From: Coprinus comatus
Taxonomy: Eukaryota > Basidiomycota > Agaricomycetes > Agaricales > Agaricaceae
Direction of reading: 5' to 3'
DNA length: 64,000 bases
Assembly: GCA_034638255.1 (NCBI GenBank)
Contig: JAWPGT010000039.1
Location: 1-64,000, forward strand
Each line of letters opens with the position of its first letter. Position 1 is the first letter of the stretch. Both the position numbers and the translations under genes were made by a program. The notes below the pieces were generated by a model. That model was given only the letters and a program-made list of their open reading frames with translations. It ran no database searches and was not told the DNA's origin. Positions 20,340 to 33,252 of the stretch are shown here, one piece after another.

Positions 20340-22990
20340 CTGTATCATGTAAACACCCTCTCGTTAATCACACTCCCCTCCTCAATCCCCTCACTCGTCT
20401 CACACAGCAACCTCGCTTTCCCAATCCCTTTGGAGTCGACATGTCCAACGGAAGCTTGCAAGCGGTTGTCAGCTGTGGTGTAAAGCCTTTCTTCCATGTC
20501 TTTGTTGGCTCACGAGGAGGAGAGTAAAAGTGATCGGTCTTTGGGGAGAATAGGACTGATGTCATTGCAGGAATTCCAATGACAAAAAAAAGTTTGCAGA
20601 ACTCGAAATTTCTCTGCTTCATCTGTAATACAACATAGAGATCCTAGAAACACAGCTCGTCATCCACCCCGTCATCCAACGAGTAGTAGAACCAACCAAT
20701 GCTGCAGCCGACTCTAAAAGCAGGGCTGGCATTCAACATATTCCTCATCTCCTAAACAACGGCACCTTCCTCAACGTCCTCCATGGTCATGCCAACTTAT
20801 GGGTCAAGTCTATCCAGGCCGTCCTCGCAACATCTCCTCGTTACTGCTTCATAGGAAATAAACTTCTGGCCCAGCTTGGAACTCACCCTCGAAAACATTG
20901 ACCACCAACCTCCTCTCCGCTACCAACCTCAAGAAATCCATCAGTCCGTCATTCTTATATTCGGCCATTTCAATCGCAAATTCAAGTTCTCGCCATATCC
21001 TACCGAACGTGCTCTTCTCCTAGAAGCCATCTCTCGTGACTTTAATGATCAGCTCCTCTGCATTCTTACTTCTCACCCACTACCATGCACTCCTTATGAT
21101 ACCTTTGATCGACTCCTCACTCAGACCATGAACATCTTCCGTACCTGGGACGACATGATCAAGGAATTCACAAACGTCGCACGTGAAGTCACTTGACGCC
21201 GTTCTCAACGATTTATCCCAATCAAAGTCCACGGTGCTCATGTTTTACTTCAAGAGAGATGTCGATATTTGAAGGAACGGAGGAAGCAACATGAACAACT
21301 CGTGGTTATGACAGGTTCTACAAAAGGTCTTGGTTCTATGGGCTTTGGAGAAGTCGGAGGAATTTGTTAGAGAATTTGCGAGTGTTGTTTCGGTGTTACA
21401 GGTATGTTTTTCGTTTCGTTTCTTTTTCGTTTGTTGACTCATTCAAAATGTAGGATAAAACAAATAATGATACTGATCTGTATAAAGATATCCTAAGAGC
21501 TGTTGAGGATCTATCCACTTGTTCATATACTACCGAAGGTGTTTTCTGAGCTGGGTAAAATTCAAGCGGCAGTATGTACACACCAGCTTGTCTTTCTTCT
21601 TTTTTTTCTGATCGCTTATATAGATTGTCAAACTCAATCTCGAAGGATACGCCAACATCGGAACTCGATAAACGGATTGAAGACATCTTGGTTCAGAGGT
21701 TGAAGACGATTATTCAGGTCTGGTGTGCAGAGTTTGATAGATCGGATGATGGTGAGGGTAGAAGGGATTATGGAGGTTTGTTGAGAGATGGGATGAAGAG
21801 GAGAGGCCGGAAAGGTGTTAAAGAAGAAAATGTGCGTTTTGTTGTGTTGTTTTTGTTGCTCATATTGATTTTTTCTAGTTCACGGAAGTTCATATGATGG
21901 TGAAACCGATTGTGCATGAGATTAGGATTCAAAATCAAGTCATCTTTTTGGATCCTCCTCTTGAATATGCTCGTTTGACTTGGATTAAACAGTTGCATGA
22001 TTGGTTAGGTATGTTTCTTTCTACGTCTCTTCGTTCCTTTAATTTTTTTTTCACTTGTTGGATAGGTGTTGTTTGTCGTTTATGGAGAATACAAAGTTCG
22101 AGATATGAGATTGCTTTGCAAATTCAATCAACTTTGCCTGTTGACTTGACGTATATTTCTTTGGTACGTCCTTTTCTCACACAGAAGATTAATACTGATG
22201 TGACTCATATAGCTAACGCGATTCATGGACAACATGCTCGAAAATCATTTTTTCAGCTTATCAAAATCAAAGTCCAACAAATCAGATAAACGGCTACAAT
22301 TCCAATCACTCTGGGATCTTGAACCTGGATACATATTCAACAAACTCGGCGATTCATTACAACATCGGCCACAACTACTAAAATTAAAAGAGCAAGATCA
22401 ACGTTTGATACTTCAGAAACATCGAAATGGTTTGGAGGGGTTTGTGTTATTGATTATTGAAAGAATACGCTCAGCGTTAGAAAGTAAACAACCGCTGAAT
22501 TTGATTTGTCCTAACCTGAAAGAATATGCTACAGTACAGGTTAGCTATGTGAAGTAATAAACAAGAATATTAAGAGCCTCACCTCAGCGTTAGAAAGTAA
22601 ACAACCGCTGAGGTGCAAAGAAGAAAATTTACAGTTTATTTAGTCTGGAAGCCAAACAATGCGCGGAACATAAACATGTGGTGAACATGAGAAAACATCA
22701 TAAAAAGGAAATAAGATTGATATAAAAGGAAATGAACATTCGAGACATCATCCTCCAACAATTATGAACAAGTTCAGAGTCGAGTTGATGCGAAATATGA
22801 TGCTTTGCAGAAGAATGGGCTTAGTATATTTGGGAATAAGCTGGGAGTTGCGATGAAAGAGATGCATGCGGCTATTTTGAAAGCTAGATGTTCTGAAATC
22901 AGTGGCTCGACTCAAAGCGATTGGGGTAATAGTTATACAACACATTGATATCAAGTCATCGATTTTGGCAAGTCTCAAGTTAAAGTATAA
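20340..22990 (+). pseudogene. Cytoplasmic dynein heavy chain, tail-region fragment with introns
   Basis: The plus strand carries the N-terminal tail region of the minus-end-directed microtubule motor heavy chain. Readable blocks in order: LQAVVSCGVKPFF (about 20460), IPMTKK (about 20575), EINFW-like sequence, LIFGHFNRKFKFSPYP and EAISRDFNDQL (about 20960-21060), IFRTWDDMIKEFTNVAREVT (to 21193), RRIEDIL-type sequence near 21680, HEIRIQNQVIFLDPP and WIKQLHDWLG (about 21910-22008), VCRLWRIQSSRYEIALQ, LQFQSLWDLEPGYIFNKLGD (about 22295) and VDAKYDALQKNGLSIFGNKLG (about 22770). Introns survive at about 21402-21452, 21828-21880 and 22009-22066, so this is DNA-level duplication, not a retrocopy. It is inactivated by TGA at 21194-21196 (ancestral CGA) and many indels. 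Confidence 0.85.
22468..22607 (+). repeat. 28-bp direct repeat flanking about 80 bp
   Basis: CTCAGCGTTAGAAAGTAAAC plus AACCGCTGA occurs at about 22469-22497 and again at about 22577-22606. The second copy is extended into a palindrome, with CACCTCAGCG on the left and CGCTGAGGTG on the right. It lies inside the dynein relic and appears to be a local filler-DNA duplication. Confidence 0.7.
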
Positions 22991-25900
22991 TGTAAGATAT
23001 TCTGGTGAGAGGTTCCTTTAATAATCAATAATCAATAGATCCCAGAAGAATGACTGACATTTGCCATTGTTTTACAAGCCAATCACGAATAGTCAGAGTT
23101 TATGACTCCTTTTTGATCTCTTATCTTCTGAGAATATTGCTGATGTAGAAACTTAGTGTTCTTCTCTCCAACAATCTTCATTTCTCACATAACGCCCCTG
23201 GTCTCTTGCACCATCCATGTCATCACTTTATCACTCATCACATCCTCAGCCAACCCTTCAATTTTCACTGTTCAGCCACGTTTACCTCTCATGGACTCAA
23301 GTGAGAGTAGTAAAAGTTGCCTGATATATATATTACGGATATACGCTGCCATCCAGAGGCACGATATTCGTAGTTTGGAGGTGTATCTTAGGATCGATCT
23401 ATCTGGGATGAATATCGACGATTCGACAATATGTCTAAATGTGACCATGTACAGAAGGATTATAACGAACAGCTCTTCTCCAATTTGCAAACTCACGGAA
23501 TTGAAAATCAGGACAGTCGTTTGTTAAATTCCAAGTTGCCGAGAGACAGATTATACCTATACCCAAGCCGTTTCGAGACAGACCTGGGATGTAATTCACA
23601 TTATGCATGATGTTTTTGCGTTATGTGTTCATCCCTCAGGGGTTACGGAATGGATGGCCCTCTCTTGTGATTCGGCCTGACTCCATCCAAGGAGCGCAGG
23701 TTCCTATCTCAAGTCAACTCTATCTCACATGTATCTTGCACGTCAATTGAATACAACCCAACGATTTACATGGTCTAATAGACTCTAATAAATAATACAA
23801 GTTCGTTAATCTCACTTGACACAATATCCGTATGCTTCGTCTAACTCCTAACATATCGAAAGCTACATTTAACTCACTTTTATCAAAGCCGTTAAAATCT
23901 ACAAATCACCGTTGACTTAACAAAATTCAACCTCCAGTACTATTCCCTAGAGCCTTTCCATCACCGTCAATGCTGTAGCGGCAGCGTGTGATCTTCGTAT
24001 TGCTGCAAGACCCTCCATAATCCCAGAACAGGCTTGTACAGGCGAGTATCCCTTCTTCATTTTAATCGTCCTATAGCAAGTAAACTCATTGCCATTCAAT
24101 CAGCTTTCACTTATCCTTCTTTCATCAGGTGTTATCTGTTCTATTTTGACAGATTGGATTATCGGTCAATACAGGCGCCCTTACTGGTACGAAGAACTTC
24201 TAGTCAATATATATGTGTCTAGCTTAACAATCAATATATTTCCTATAAGGTCTTTGTGGTGCAGCTTTGCTCATCCTTGGTATGTTAGCACAACGATTTC
24301 TAATTCATTTCAATGCTGGCACTTCTCTAGAATCCGACCACGAACCATTCTTTTACATCTATTTCCTTTCTTGTACCTGTCCAAGTAAATCTGTTTTCTT
24401 TGGGTAGGTGCTGCAGCTCCCACAGTTCTCAACGCACGTAAGAGTAGATTCATTATCACTATTATTTTCTACCACTTAGACACTGCTACTTCTTAAGATA
24501 CTCCCAATTTCACTTTCTGCTTCCACGTCTACGCGCGGTAGACTAGTAGTGTGATTCAAGGCACGTCTCAGCCTTGAATCACATTCACATGTGGTCACTA
24601 TGAAAGTGTGTGTGTTATAAGTCAGTCAATATATCCTAGGACGTTCATCTTTGAATGATATAGCTCGATCTCTTTGATTTCATCCGATGTGATCCCTAAA
24701 TTAAATTCGAAGAAAACCGTTTATCCTTTCGCGACGTGGGAATCAGGTGGCTGTGCTAATTGTTCGTGGTAGTCAAAGATGCTGCGGCTGAGAGTCGTGA
24801 CTATGAAAGCTAGCAGGAAGTTCATTCTCATCACCACCACAGCTCTTGAGAATCGTGAACAAACCGTACACTGGAAGTCTCAGTCGCTGGCTAATATCAG
24901 AGACTAATTTCTTACTGGACGCTCTTCCCAGTGCCCCATGATATGCAGGTGAGTTTCTTTCTGATAATAAGAATGAAAACCGTGGCTTATACTGTGATTG
25001 GTGTACTACTATGTACTAGGATTCCGTGTTGGCGAATGTACTTGTAGTGGAAGATCATGTGCCGGGAACGCTAACTAAATTCTGTTGACGTTGTCTACAT
25101 TTACACTACAACTCGTGATCATCATGTCAGTATTTAAAGCATGTTTCGGATTCGTTTGTCCTCAGCGGTTTATCTTTCATTTACCTCTGAGGACACTACT
25201 AAGAGTGTATTCTAATAAATTCCTGCTATAAAGCCAACCCATGGTTATTGAGAATGTTTCAACTACGGGATGATTGATTCAATTTCGATTATGTAGTTCC
25301 TCAAGGTATTCAATTATGACAGGTTTTTGTACTCATGGACGACTTGCCGCGAAGATGACAAGGAAAGCCATGGCACTCTCTCGGATTGAAACCGCCAACT
25401 GCGCTAGTTTCACGACCACCCATCTACTGAGCTACCTTGGACGGACCCTTTTCCTATGAACGCCATACCCTCGATTCCAAAAAACTTTTCTCCAGTAACG
25501 ACCTTTTGAAGGCTGATAAACAAGTAGGGGATCCCAGAAAAGAACAAGCACTTGCAATTGTTTCTAAGCATATCGTTGTCGCCATTTTTTTAATCATGAA
25601 TATCCTGGTGGGGGATAGGACTTTAGGGAGATTACAAAAGCTGGGGTTGGTATGGAGCAAGAGGAGTTCATTCCCAGGCGATCCTCGTGCGCGTTTCTTT
25701 TTCACATATGCATGATTGGCTAACCTACTCTACATTGGGTGTGTAAGGAAGTAGGAACTTTTTGTTTGTACTACCAGTGCGTGTCAGTGAAGGACCGTCG
25801 AACGCGCCTATGAGTTCGCCTTATGGGAAAAAACTCGACTCGGGCCAGATTTAAGGGACCTTGGCCAATAAACTTGTAGGTCACAGTTTCCTCCCTATTC

Positions 25901-26821
25901 TATATGTGATTATGCAGTTGTAGAATAGCTTTGTGCACACCTATTGTCGAGATACAGAACTGCTCAGCAACAGGGGTTTCTAATCATAGTAAACGTAGGA
26001 ACTTCTACAATCCATTAAATATGCATTTATGATTAACAACAAGATGATATTGTGATAATGTTGCTAGAGGTTGATTTCTTCTTGTTGTCTCTCGGGTGTG
26101 AGTGTGGATACGACGACAATGGAAGTCGAAGTTGCTTTAGATTGAATACAAGAGTTTATCCTCGTTTTTATAGTCCGACTCGTAATCAGTAACTGAGCTT
26201 ACAACGATTTGGACGCCAACTTCTTCAGCATTATCACGATCCTCTTATCAATTCAAGTGCCGATTACTTTCATTTACTTTTGAAGTCGAGGTCAAGTAGC
26301 GCCGCCACTAGCAATTGTATTGTATTTACTCACTTGAAAGATCCGATTGCTTCACTTCAACATGACACCGGATTCCATTCCCATGATCTCTGTTAGCTCG
26401 TACTCCAGTGTCAGCCACACCAGCACCAGCACCGTCACTCCCACTTTCATCACATTCATTGTTAACCCAGCCCTAACCATCACACACAAGCAGCGCGAGT
26501 TCGAAATCCCATGCAATTTCGATGGTTAAATAATGTTGGACTGAAACTAATAAGAGACGATTTAATTATTTACTGCAAAGTATAATGTCCGTTGGCTTGT
26601 AAAAAATACAGTGTTGGTTACATACAAGACGAACAGCAAACCTATATATAGCCAGTTTAACTACAAAGAAAAAAAGACAAGGGGTTGCGAAAAAAAGAAG
26701 TAACTACTGAGTATATATAGGAAAGTCAACGAAATATGCGAGTTTATTTTGTGATCACACTATGGGAATAGACTATATTCAAAAAAGTTACGAGTTAGAT
26801 CGAACTCATGTATATACACAT
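22991..26821. other. Degenerate region without an assignable gene
   Basis: No protein family was recognised on either strand over 3.8 kb. Splice-like pieces occur (for example around 24,030-24,400) but do not chain. At 25383-25434 on the minus strand an A-box (TAGCTCAGTAG) and a B-box-like element (GGTTTCAATCC) are spaced as in a tRNA-derived RNA polymerase III promoter; the flanks do not form a tRNA cloverleaf. Confidence 0.5.
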
Positions 26822-27456
26822 TGTTACGAGTCCACCCAAACCACCGGCCCGTACCACCACCACTGAGGAAGACTTGTTCGCCATCTTCCCCGAACTCATT
26901 CCCAATGATGACACCATGGACGACTCCGCTTGACATACCACTCCCCGGTGACATCACAGTGACATCACTATGACATCGTTATGACCTAACGTCAAACTAA
27001 GTATGAGACTCCACTTATGCTTAGAAGTATACATTTCCCCAGCTCCAGTATTAGTTATCTGTTTCGTCATTTTACTCCTGTTGACTAATCTTTCATTGTA
27101 TATGGAGTAAATAGTCCCCGACCCCGATGTCTCACCTACTCCTGTTGACAGTTCTAGCATTGTGTATGGAGTAGATTATAAAGCGATGACGAGTATTAGG
27201 TTATAATTAGTTAGTAGCTATTATTAGGTACATCCCTAGAATAGTATAAATACTCGATGTATTAGACGATTAAAGCCTTAAGCTTTAATCTCTTCTGTTG
27301 TAGCCCTTATACATCTCTGTCTCCATACCTCTCGGTCACTAGGTTGAAAGGCCTTGAGATTGCAGCAGAGTGTTTATTGATCGCACGTTCCTACACGACT
27401 GCACTCTAGCGTTTAAGTTCCAGGAGTGTTCAGCTTAACGGTTCGTGGTCATAACA
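26822..27456 (+). repeat. Gypsy B 5' LTR
   Basis: 635 bp, TG...CA ends. TATAAATA starts at 27245, and the predicted RNA start AAGCTTTAATCT is at 27280-27291, 35 nt downstream, within a palindrome (27269-27290 region). The first about 110 bp also encode the C-terminus of ORF3 when present as the 3' LTR. Confidence 0.95.
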
Positions 27457-27458
27457 TT

Positions 27459-27470
27459 AGATTAAAGCTT
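27459..27470 (+). promoter_or_regulatory. Gypsy B primer-binding site complementary to its own RNA 5' end
   Basis: AGATTAAAGCTT, two bases after the 5' LTR, is the exact reverse complement of AAGCTTTAATCT at 27280-27291, the expected first 12 nt of the genomic RNA. No tRNA 3'-end complement (TGG...) is present here. This is the arrangement known from fission yeast Tf1, where the cleaved RNA 5' end primes minus-strand DNA synthesis. Confidence 0.8.
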
Positions 27471-27816
27471 CCCTTTCACTGGACCGGTAGGGTTATCCGG
27501 TCTCTCCCCCTTGGAACCGAACGGAGGATTGTCGAAACCCGGCAGTCAATCGATTCCCGTCATCTTGGAACTTGAAACGGCGTTACTTGTTCTGGTCTAA
27601 CCGGTACCTCTTAGTGGTATACTGGTAGTCGTTATACCCGCTAATCCCTGGTATAACGCGTCGCAGCTCACAAAGTGATACTCCTTCGCCGGAGCAAAGT
27701 GGGAAGTCTAGGTGTTTGAAATCCTAGCCAACCGGACCGCGGTGGGTTTGTACATCGCTGAAATCTACGCATTTAGTAAGTCGTAGTCAGGCCCCTTTAA
27801 TTAGGACCCCCTGGCC

Positions 27817-27925
27817 GTCAAGCTCTAAGCGAGCGCAAGCTGTTAAGTCAGTAAAAGCTCTAAGCGAGCACCCAAGCTGTTAGTCAGTAAAAGCTCTAAG
27901 CGAGCATCATCAAGCTGTTAGACAG
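27817..27925 (+). repeat. Three tandem leader repeats in Gypsy B
   Basis: Three units of about 35-40 bp, each AGCTCTAAGCGAGC, a variable 3-10 nt spacer, AAGCTGTTA and a link (GTCAGTAAA). Each unit has self-complementary AGCT parts that could fold. They lie in the untranslated leader upstream of gag, possibly in the packaging or leader structure. Confidence 0.8.
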
Positions 27926-28479
27926 CAGTTCTCCCTTTTCCATTCCCAATCCATTCCTTACACCCCCACACTCCTTTATAAAGACCTCTACCAATTCTTG
28001 GGCAACCACCAACTTTGAACCATCATTTCACGACAACGAAGAACCAGTCAAACATCAGTTCCTAAACCGGAATTTGATAGGACACAACTTCAACGAAGCA
28101 GATCTCGCTACCGAGAAACCCCTTCCACCGAACCCTTCCCTTCCCAGTTCACATCCCCGGACCGATCCAAGCCTCTACCTCACAAGACTCTGGACGCTCC
28201 ACCTCGTCATTTTATACACAACCACCAGTACCTCCCCAATCTCAGCTTTTCGGAGAACCTAGTCCTATACAACGACAAGGTTCGCAATCTAGCGAAACTT
28301 CAAAACAGCAATACAGAGAGAAACAACAACAATCTTCATCCGAAGAAGACGACTCAGACGACGACGACCCCCCGCCAATCCCTCCTCGAAGACCTAGAGT
28401 TACTATCCCGTCTCGAGTCCATACACCAATCACAACTCCCGCCAACCCAACAACTCCACACACTCCGTCATTACCCCGG

Positions 28480-29695
28480 CTCCACCAAATCCCTCCACAC
28501 CTACTACAAACAGCTCGTCAAGCTCAAATCCAAAGATGCCCTCCACAACTACAGTCCCAGCACTCAAACTTCCAGTTCCCCCACCATTCGCTGGAGACAC
28601 AGCATCCTACAGTCATTGGAAACAACGACTTGGAATCTACTATGCAGCAGATCAAGCCCGATTCCATGACAGCGAAACAAAGATCCTATACACTCTTTCC
28701 CTTATGGTTGGACCGGCAGCCACATGGGCACATGCCTTCACAGAAAGCGCATACGACGACAAGACTTCAACCTACAATTTGGGAACCTTCACAGCATTCA
28801 CCAAAGCCTTGGACACAAGCTTCCGCTCATCCACCCATGTCTCAGATGCCATGGCCCGGATTACCAAGTTTAAACAAGGAATGCGCAACGTACACGAGTA
28901 CATCGCAGAATTCGAATCCCTCGCACTTGAAGCACAAATCACACAGGACACACTCAAAATCCATCTCTTCAAAATGGGTCTTGAACCCACAATTGGAATG
29001 TATGCCATCAGAGCCATGCCAGCCGATACCTATGAAGCATGGAAAGGCGCTGCCCGCGCAGCCAGCCACATACTTCAGTCTGAACGAGACTATCGTCAGA
29101 CACACTATCCCCAAAGGAACCCTCAAATACGTCAAAACCCTCGCTATCGCCAGACTCAAAACTTTCGTCAACCGCAGTCTATCCCGCGTTACATTCAACC
29201 ACCCGTGGTCGCAAAAGACCCGTACGCCATGGATGTCGACTACATCGAAGAGGCAATCAATAACCTTCGCCTCAACGGTGAAGAGGAACTCTGTAACATA
29301 CACGATGAACAGGAGGACTTTGAAGAAGAAGCCCATCAGCCATCTCAAATTGATCCCGGAGAAATCCTTAATCAATTCATCGACAGAGTCTTCACAAGCG
29401 AACAAAAGGAATTATTCAGAGATTGACTCTGTTTCCTCTGCAAGAAACCAGGCCATTTCGCCAACCGATGCCCAGCTCGACGAACTGGCCCATCGCCTAA
29501 TCGCCCGAGGTCAATCCCTCGCCAGGCGTACAATCAGAGGAAGGCCCCGACCAAAAATCGAAACCCCCATCTACGACGCCAGATCAACAACCTCATTGAA
29601 ACCGCCCCTGAAGAAGAAGTAGCAGACGTCTACGATTACTTCTCCCAAGATAACATGAACGACGATTTCAACAGCGAAATCAAGGATTTTGCTTA
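28480..29695 (+). pseudogene. Gypsy B gag with CCHC knuckle after an in-frame TGA
   Basis: Structural protein forming the virus-like particle. The main open frame begins at ATG 28536 (MPSTTTVPALKLPVPPPF), preceded by a low-complexity Ser/Pro-rich region that may be a fused N-terminus. The capsid-like core runs from the SHWKQRLG block through FKQGMRNVHEYIAEFE and LHLFKMGL-like sequence to LQSERDYRQ. TGA at 29424-29426 interrupts the frame immediately before a zinc knuckle CFLCKKPGHFANRC and a further 80 codons ending about 29694. The neighbouring elements show CGA at such sites, so TGA is most simply a CGA-to-TGA mutation, but readthrough producing two Gag forms cannot be excluded. Confidence 0.85.
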
Positions 29696-29731
29696 AAGAG
29701 ATTAGCCACCACGTCTAACTCTCTTCCATCT

Positions 29732-32700
29732 GTGTCTACTGCCCCATCTACATCATCATTCTATTCCTCTTCCTCTTCCACTCACGCTGTACAACTCGGA
29801 GGAAATGGATCCAACTCTATCTACGCCCCCACACAAACTTCCAGTGCAGTAGCCAACTCAGAAACCGTGGATATCCTCGCCCTCATCGACTCAGGAGCAG
29901 GAGGAAATTTCATTGACCCAGCTTTGGTAAAACAACACCAATGGCCTGTCAAGAAACTCTTAAAACCCATTACTGCTTACAATGCAGATGGTACCAAAAA
30001 TGGTGTTTGTTCATTCTATTCCCCATTGAACTGTACAGTTAATGGTCGACAAACAACCATCGAAGCCAAAATAATCAGTCTCGGAAAACCTAGAATCATT
30101 TTAGGATTCCCCTGGTTACAAGAAAATAATCCAGACATCAATTGGTCTGACAGATTACTTAAATGGAGAGAAGAAGAATCAAGCGACGAGATATACCTTG
30201 ATCTAATTCAAACCATTACAGATGATGACACACAACTGAACAAAATCTGCCTCGACGAGGAAGACTCAGTTGAAATCAACGTCAAACATCATCATCCTCT
30301 AACACCATTGCTCAACAATTTGGTGACAAGAAACAAGACGACCCTAAGAAAGTCGTCCCTAAAGAGTTCGCCGAATTCTACAAACTCTTTGACAAGAAAG
30401 CATCAGAACGCTTTCCTCAAACCCGACCTTGGGATCATAAAATTGAACTCGAAGATTCATTCGAAGCTCGTTCAATTAAACCATATCGGTTATCACCTCT
30501 AGAAGAAAAGGAACTCGACACCTTCTTAAAAGAGAATCTTGAAAAAGGTTACATTCGACCTTCAAAATCACCTATGGCCTCCCCTTTCTTCTTTGTAGGA
30601 AAGAAAGATGGAAAACTACGGCCTTGTCAAGATTACAGATATCTAAATCAACACACTATCAAAAACGCATATCCCATTCCCCTCATCTCATCAATACTCG
30701 ACAAATTGAGAGATTCGAAATGGTTCACAAAACTTGATGTTCGTCTAGGATATAACAATATCCGCATAAAAGATGGAGATCAATGGAAAGGAGCCTTTAA
30801 AACAACTAAAGGACTTTTCGAACCCACAGTCATGTTCTTTGGAATGTGCAACTCGCCAGCTACCTTCCAAGCAATGATGGACTCATTGTTTAGAAAGCTG
30901 ATAGATGATGGAGAAGTCATTGTCTATATGGATGATATCCTCATTCATGCCAAAACTAAAGAGGAACTTCGCCGTATTACTAAAGAAGTACTACGAATCC
31001 TCCTAAAGAATGATCTATTTCTCAAAACAGAGAAATGCGAATTCGAAAAACAACACCTCGAGTATCTCGGTGTAATCATCACTCCCAACAACGTCGCCAT
31101 GGACCCCGCAAAATTACAAGGCATCCAACAATGGCCCGTACCCAAATCAGTACGAGACGTTCGCAAGTTCATTGGATTTTGCAACTTCTACCGCAAATTC
31201 ATTCGAAACTACTCCGACCTCGCACATCCGCTTAACGCTCTTATGTCTAATACTAAAGTATTCGATTGGACATCCGAATGCCAGTCTTCATTCGAAGATC
31301 TGAAAGCGCGATTTCTCACACAGCCCATCCTCACAGTTGCCGATCAAACTAAACCGTTTGAAATAGAATGCGATGCATCTCTATACGCAACAGGAGCTGT
31401 CCTACTACAACGAGACACCAATGGAGTCAAGCACCCAGTTGCTTATCACAGCCGAAGTTTCAATCCCGCCGAACGAAACTATCATTGCTCAGAACAAGAA
31501 TTTCTCGCAATAATTCGAGCACTCACTGAGTGGAGACACTACTTCGAAGGATCACCACACAAAACCATTGTATGGTCCGATCACGAAAACCTCAAACGTT
31601 GGAAAAACCCTCAAGATCTCAACCGACGACAAGCACGATGGACAGCGTATATGCAAAGATTCAACATCGAAATCCGACATATTCCCGGCAAGAAAAATGG
31701 TCCCGCTGATCATCTATCCCGAAGACCTGATCACGTACCTATCGGAGACGATAATCATGACGTAACTGCACTACCCCCGTCATTATTCTCCACAGACTTA
31801 CAAGAAACGTCACTCTGCATTATTGATGACCTCATCGGTCAGAAAATAAAAGACGTCACTCAGCAACGGTCTTCATCTATTCCTGAAACATACGTCATCG
31901 ATGACGATGGTTTCCTCCGCTACCAGAATAAGATTGTCATCCCAGATGATCTTCTTCTTAGACGATCCTCTCTTACAAAGAGTACACGACCATATCACCG
32001 CTGGACATCCAGGAATTACAGAAACTTTACGAAAACTAAAGCAATACTGTTACTGGCCCGGTATGAACTCGTTCGTACACAACTACGTTCAAGGTTGTGG
32101 AACTTGTCAACAATACAAGATCAACCGCCACCCACTCAAAGCACCTTTACAACCCATAAAAGGACCTGCTTCCATCCGTCCATTCACCCAAATCTCCATG
32201 GACATGATAACGGATCTACCTCCAGACGGCCCCTATGACTCTATATTGTCCATAGTGGACCATGGACTTACAAAGGGGATATTAATTATTCTCCTACTGC
32301 GAAAACAGCCACAGCCGATGACATAGCCGAGCTATTGATAGAACGGTTATTCGCCAAATTCGGAACTCCCGAAAAGGTTATCTCAGATCGAGGACCCCAA
32401 TTCATCGCCAAGTCAATGCAAGAATTCTATTCAAAACTAAATATAGAACCCGCATACTCGACCGCCTATCATCCTCAATCCGACGGATCAACCGAAAGAT
32501 TCAATCAAGAGATCGAACTATTCTTATCCATCTATTGCTCTGCAAATCCCAACTCCTGGGCACGAACACTGCCTATCCTCGAATTTACACACAATTCCCG
32601 TACCCATGCTGGTCGCACTCAAACCCCATTCGAACTAATGTATGGCTATGCACCAAAAACATTCCATACTACGGAAGAACCCTCAAACATCCCATCTATC

Positions 32701-33240
32701 TCATCCCGATTTGAGTACCTCAAACAAACAAGAGAACAGGCTCAAGAAGCTCATGAACATATGCGTCAACTTATGGCCGCTCGATCGATCGAACAGACCA
32801 TTACCAACCCTAGAACCAGGACAACGGGTCTGGCTCGATAACAGAAACCTCCAAATCAAATACAAATCGAAGAAGATAGCACAGCGCCGAGAAGGCCCCT
32901 TCAAAATTCTACGCAAAATAGGAACAACCACCTATGAGCTAGAGTTACCAATGACATGGAGGATCCACAACAAATTCCATATCCAACTCCTCACTCCTGT
33001 CAAAGAGAATGACGTATATGGCAAAATGTTTACAGCACCACCTCCAGACATCGTAAATGGAGAAGAAGAATACGAAGTCGAAAATATCCTGAACCACCGA
33101 GGAACCCCGAGGACAAGACGGTATCTTGTTCATTGGAAAGGATACTCCTCTACGGAAGATTCTTGGGAGCCTGAATCGAATCTTACCAATTCAGGAGCAA
33201 TCCTAAAAGATTATAAAAGAGAGACACGGACTCTGACCAA
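29732..33240 (+). pseudogene. Gypsy B pol: protease, reverse transcriptase, RNase H, integrase, chromodomain
   Basis: Protease active site LIDSGAGGNFI lies near 29882, followed by LGFPWLQ. The reverse transcriptase (from about 30300) has SPMASPFFFV, KLRPCQDYRYLN, DVRLGYNN and catalytic YMDD (about 30925). RNase H has ECDASLYATGA and HYFEG. Integrase has an HHCC-type finger (about 31980-32110), DMITDLP, the ISDRGPQF block and the QEIE Glu, then GPFKILRK (GPY/F) and a chromodomain (VEN...YLVHWKGYSSTEDSWEPESNL, about 33080-33180). Frame changes occur near 30295, 31965, 32305 and 32795; at 32305 a CCC run in the relatives is CC here. The first could be a programmed shift; the others look like indels or read errors. 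Confidence 0.92.
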
Positions 33241-33252
33241 ATCCCCAGTTCA

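Noticed and set aside
25375..25447. Functional tRNA gene
   Set aside because: A and B boxes are present but acceptor, anticodon and T stems do not pair.
26760..27160. Minus-strand open frames, repeated at 34406-34812
   Set aside because: They lie in the LTR of Gypsy B and are duplicated only because the LTR is; no protein features.
29424..29426. Selenocysteine or programmed readthrough at TGA as the firm explanation
   Set aside because: About twenty other TGA codons in the window are CGA mutations, so mutation is the simpler reading; kept only as an alternative.
32800..33180. Chromodomain of Gypsy B as a separate host chromatin gene
   Set aside because: It is collinear with the integrase GPY/F region and has an exact counterpart in Gypsy D.
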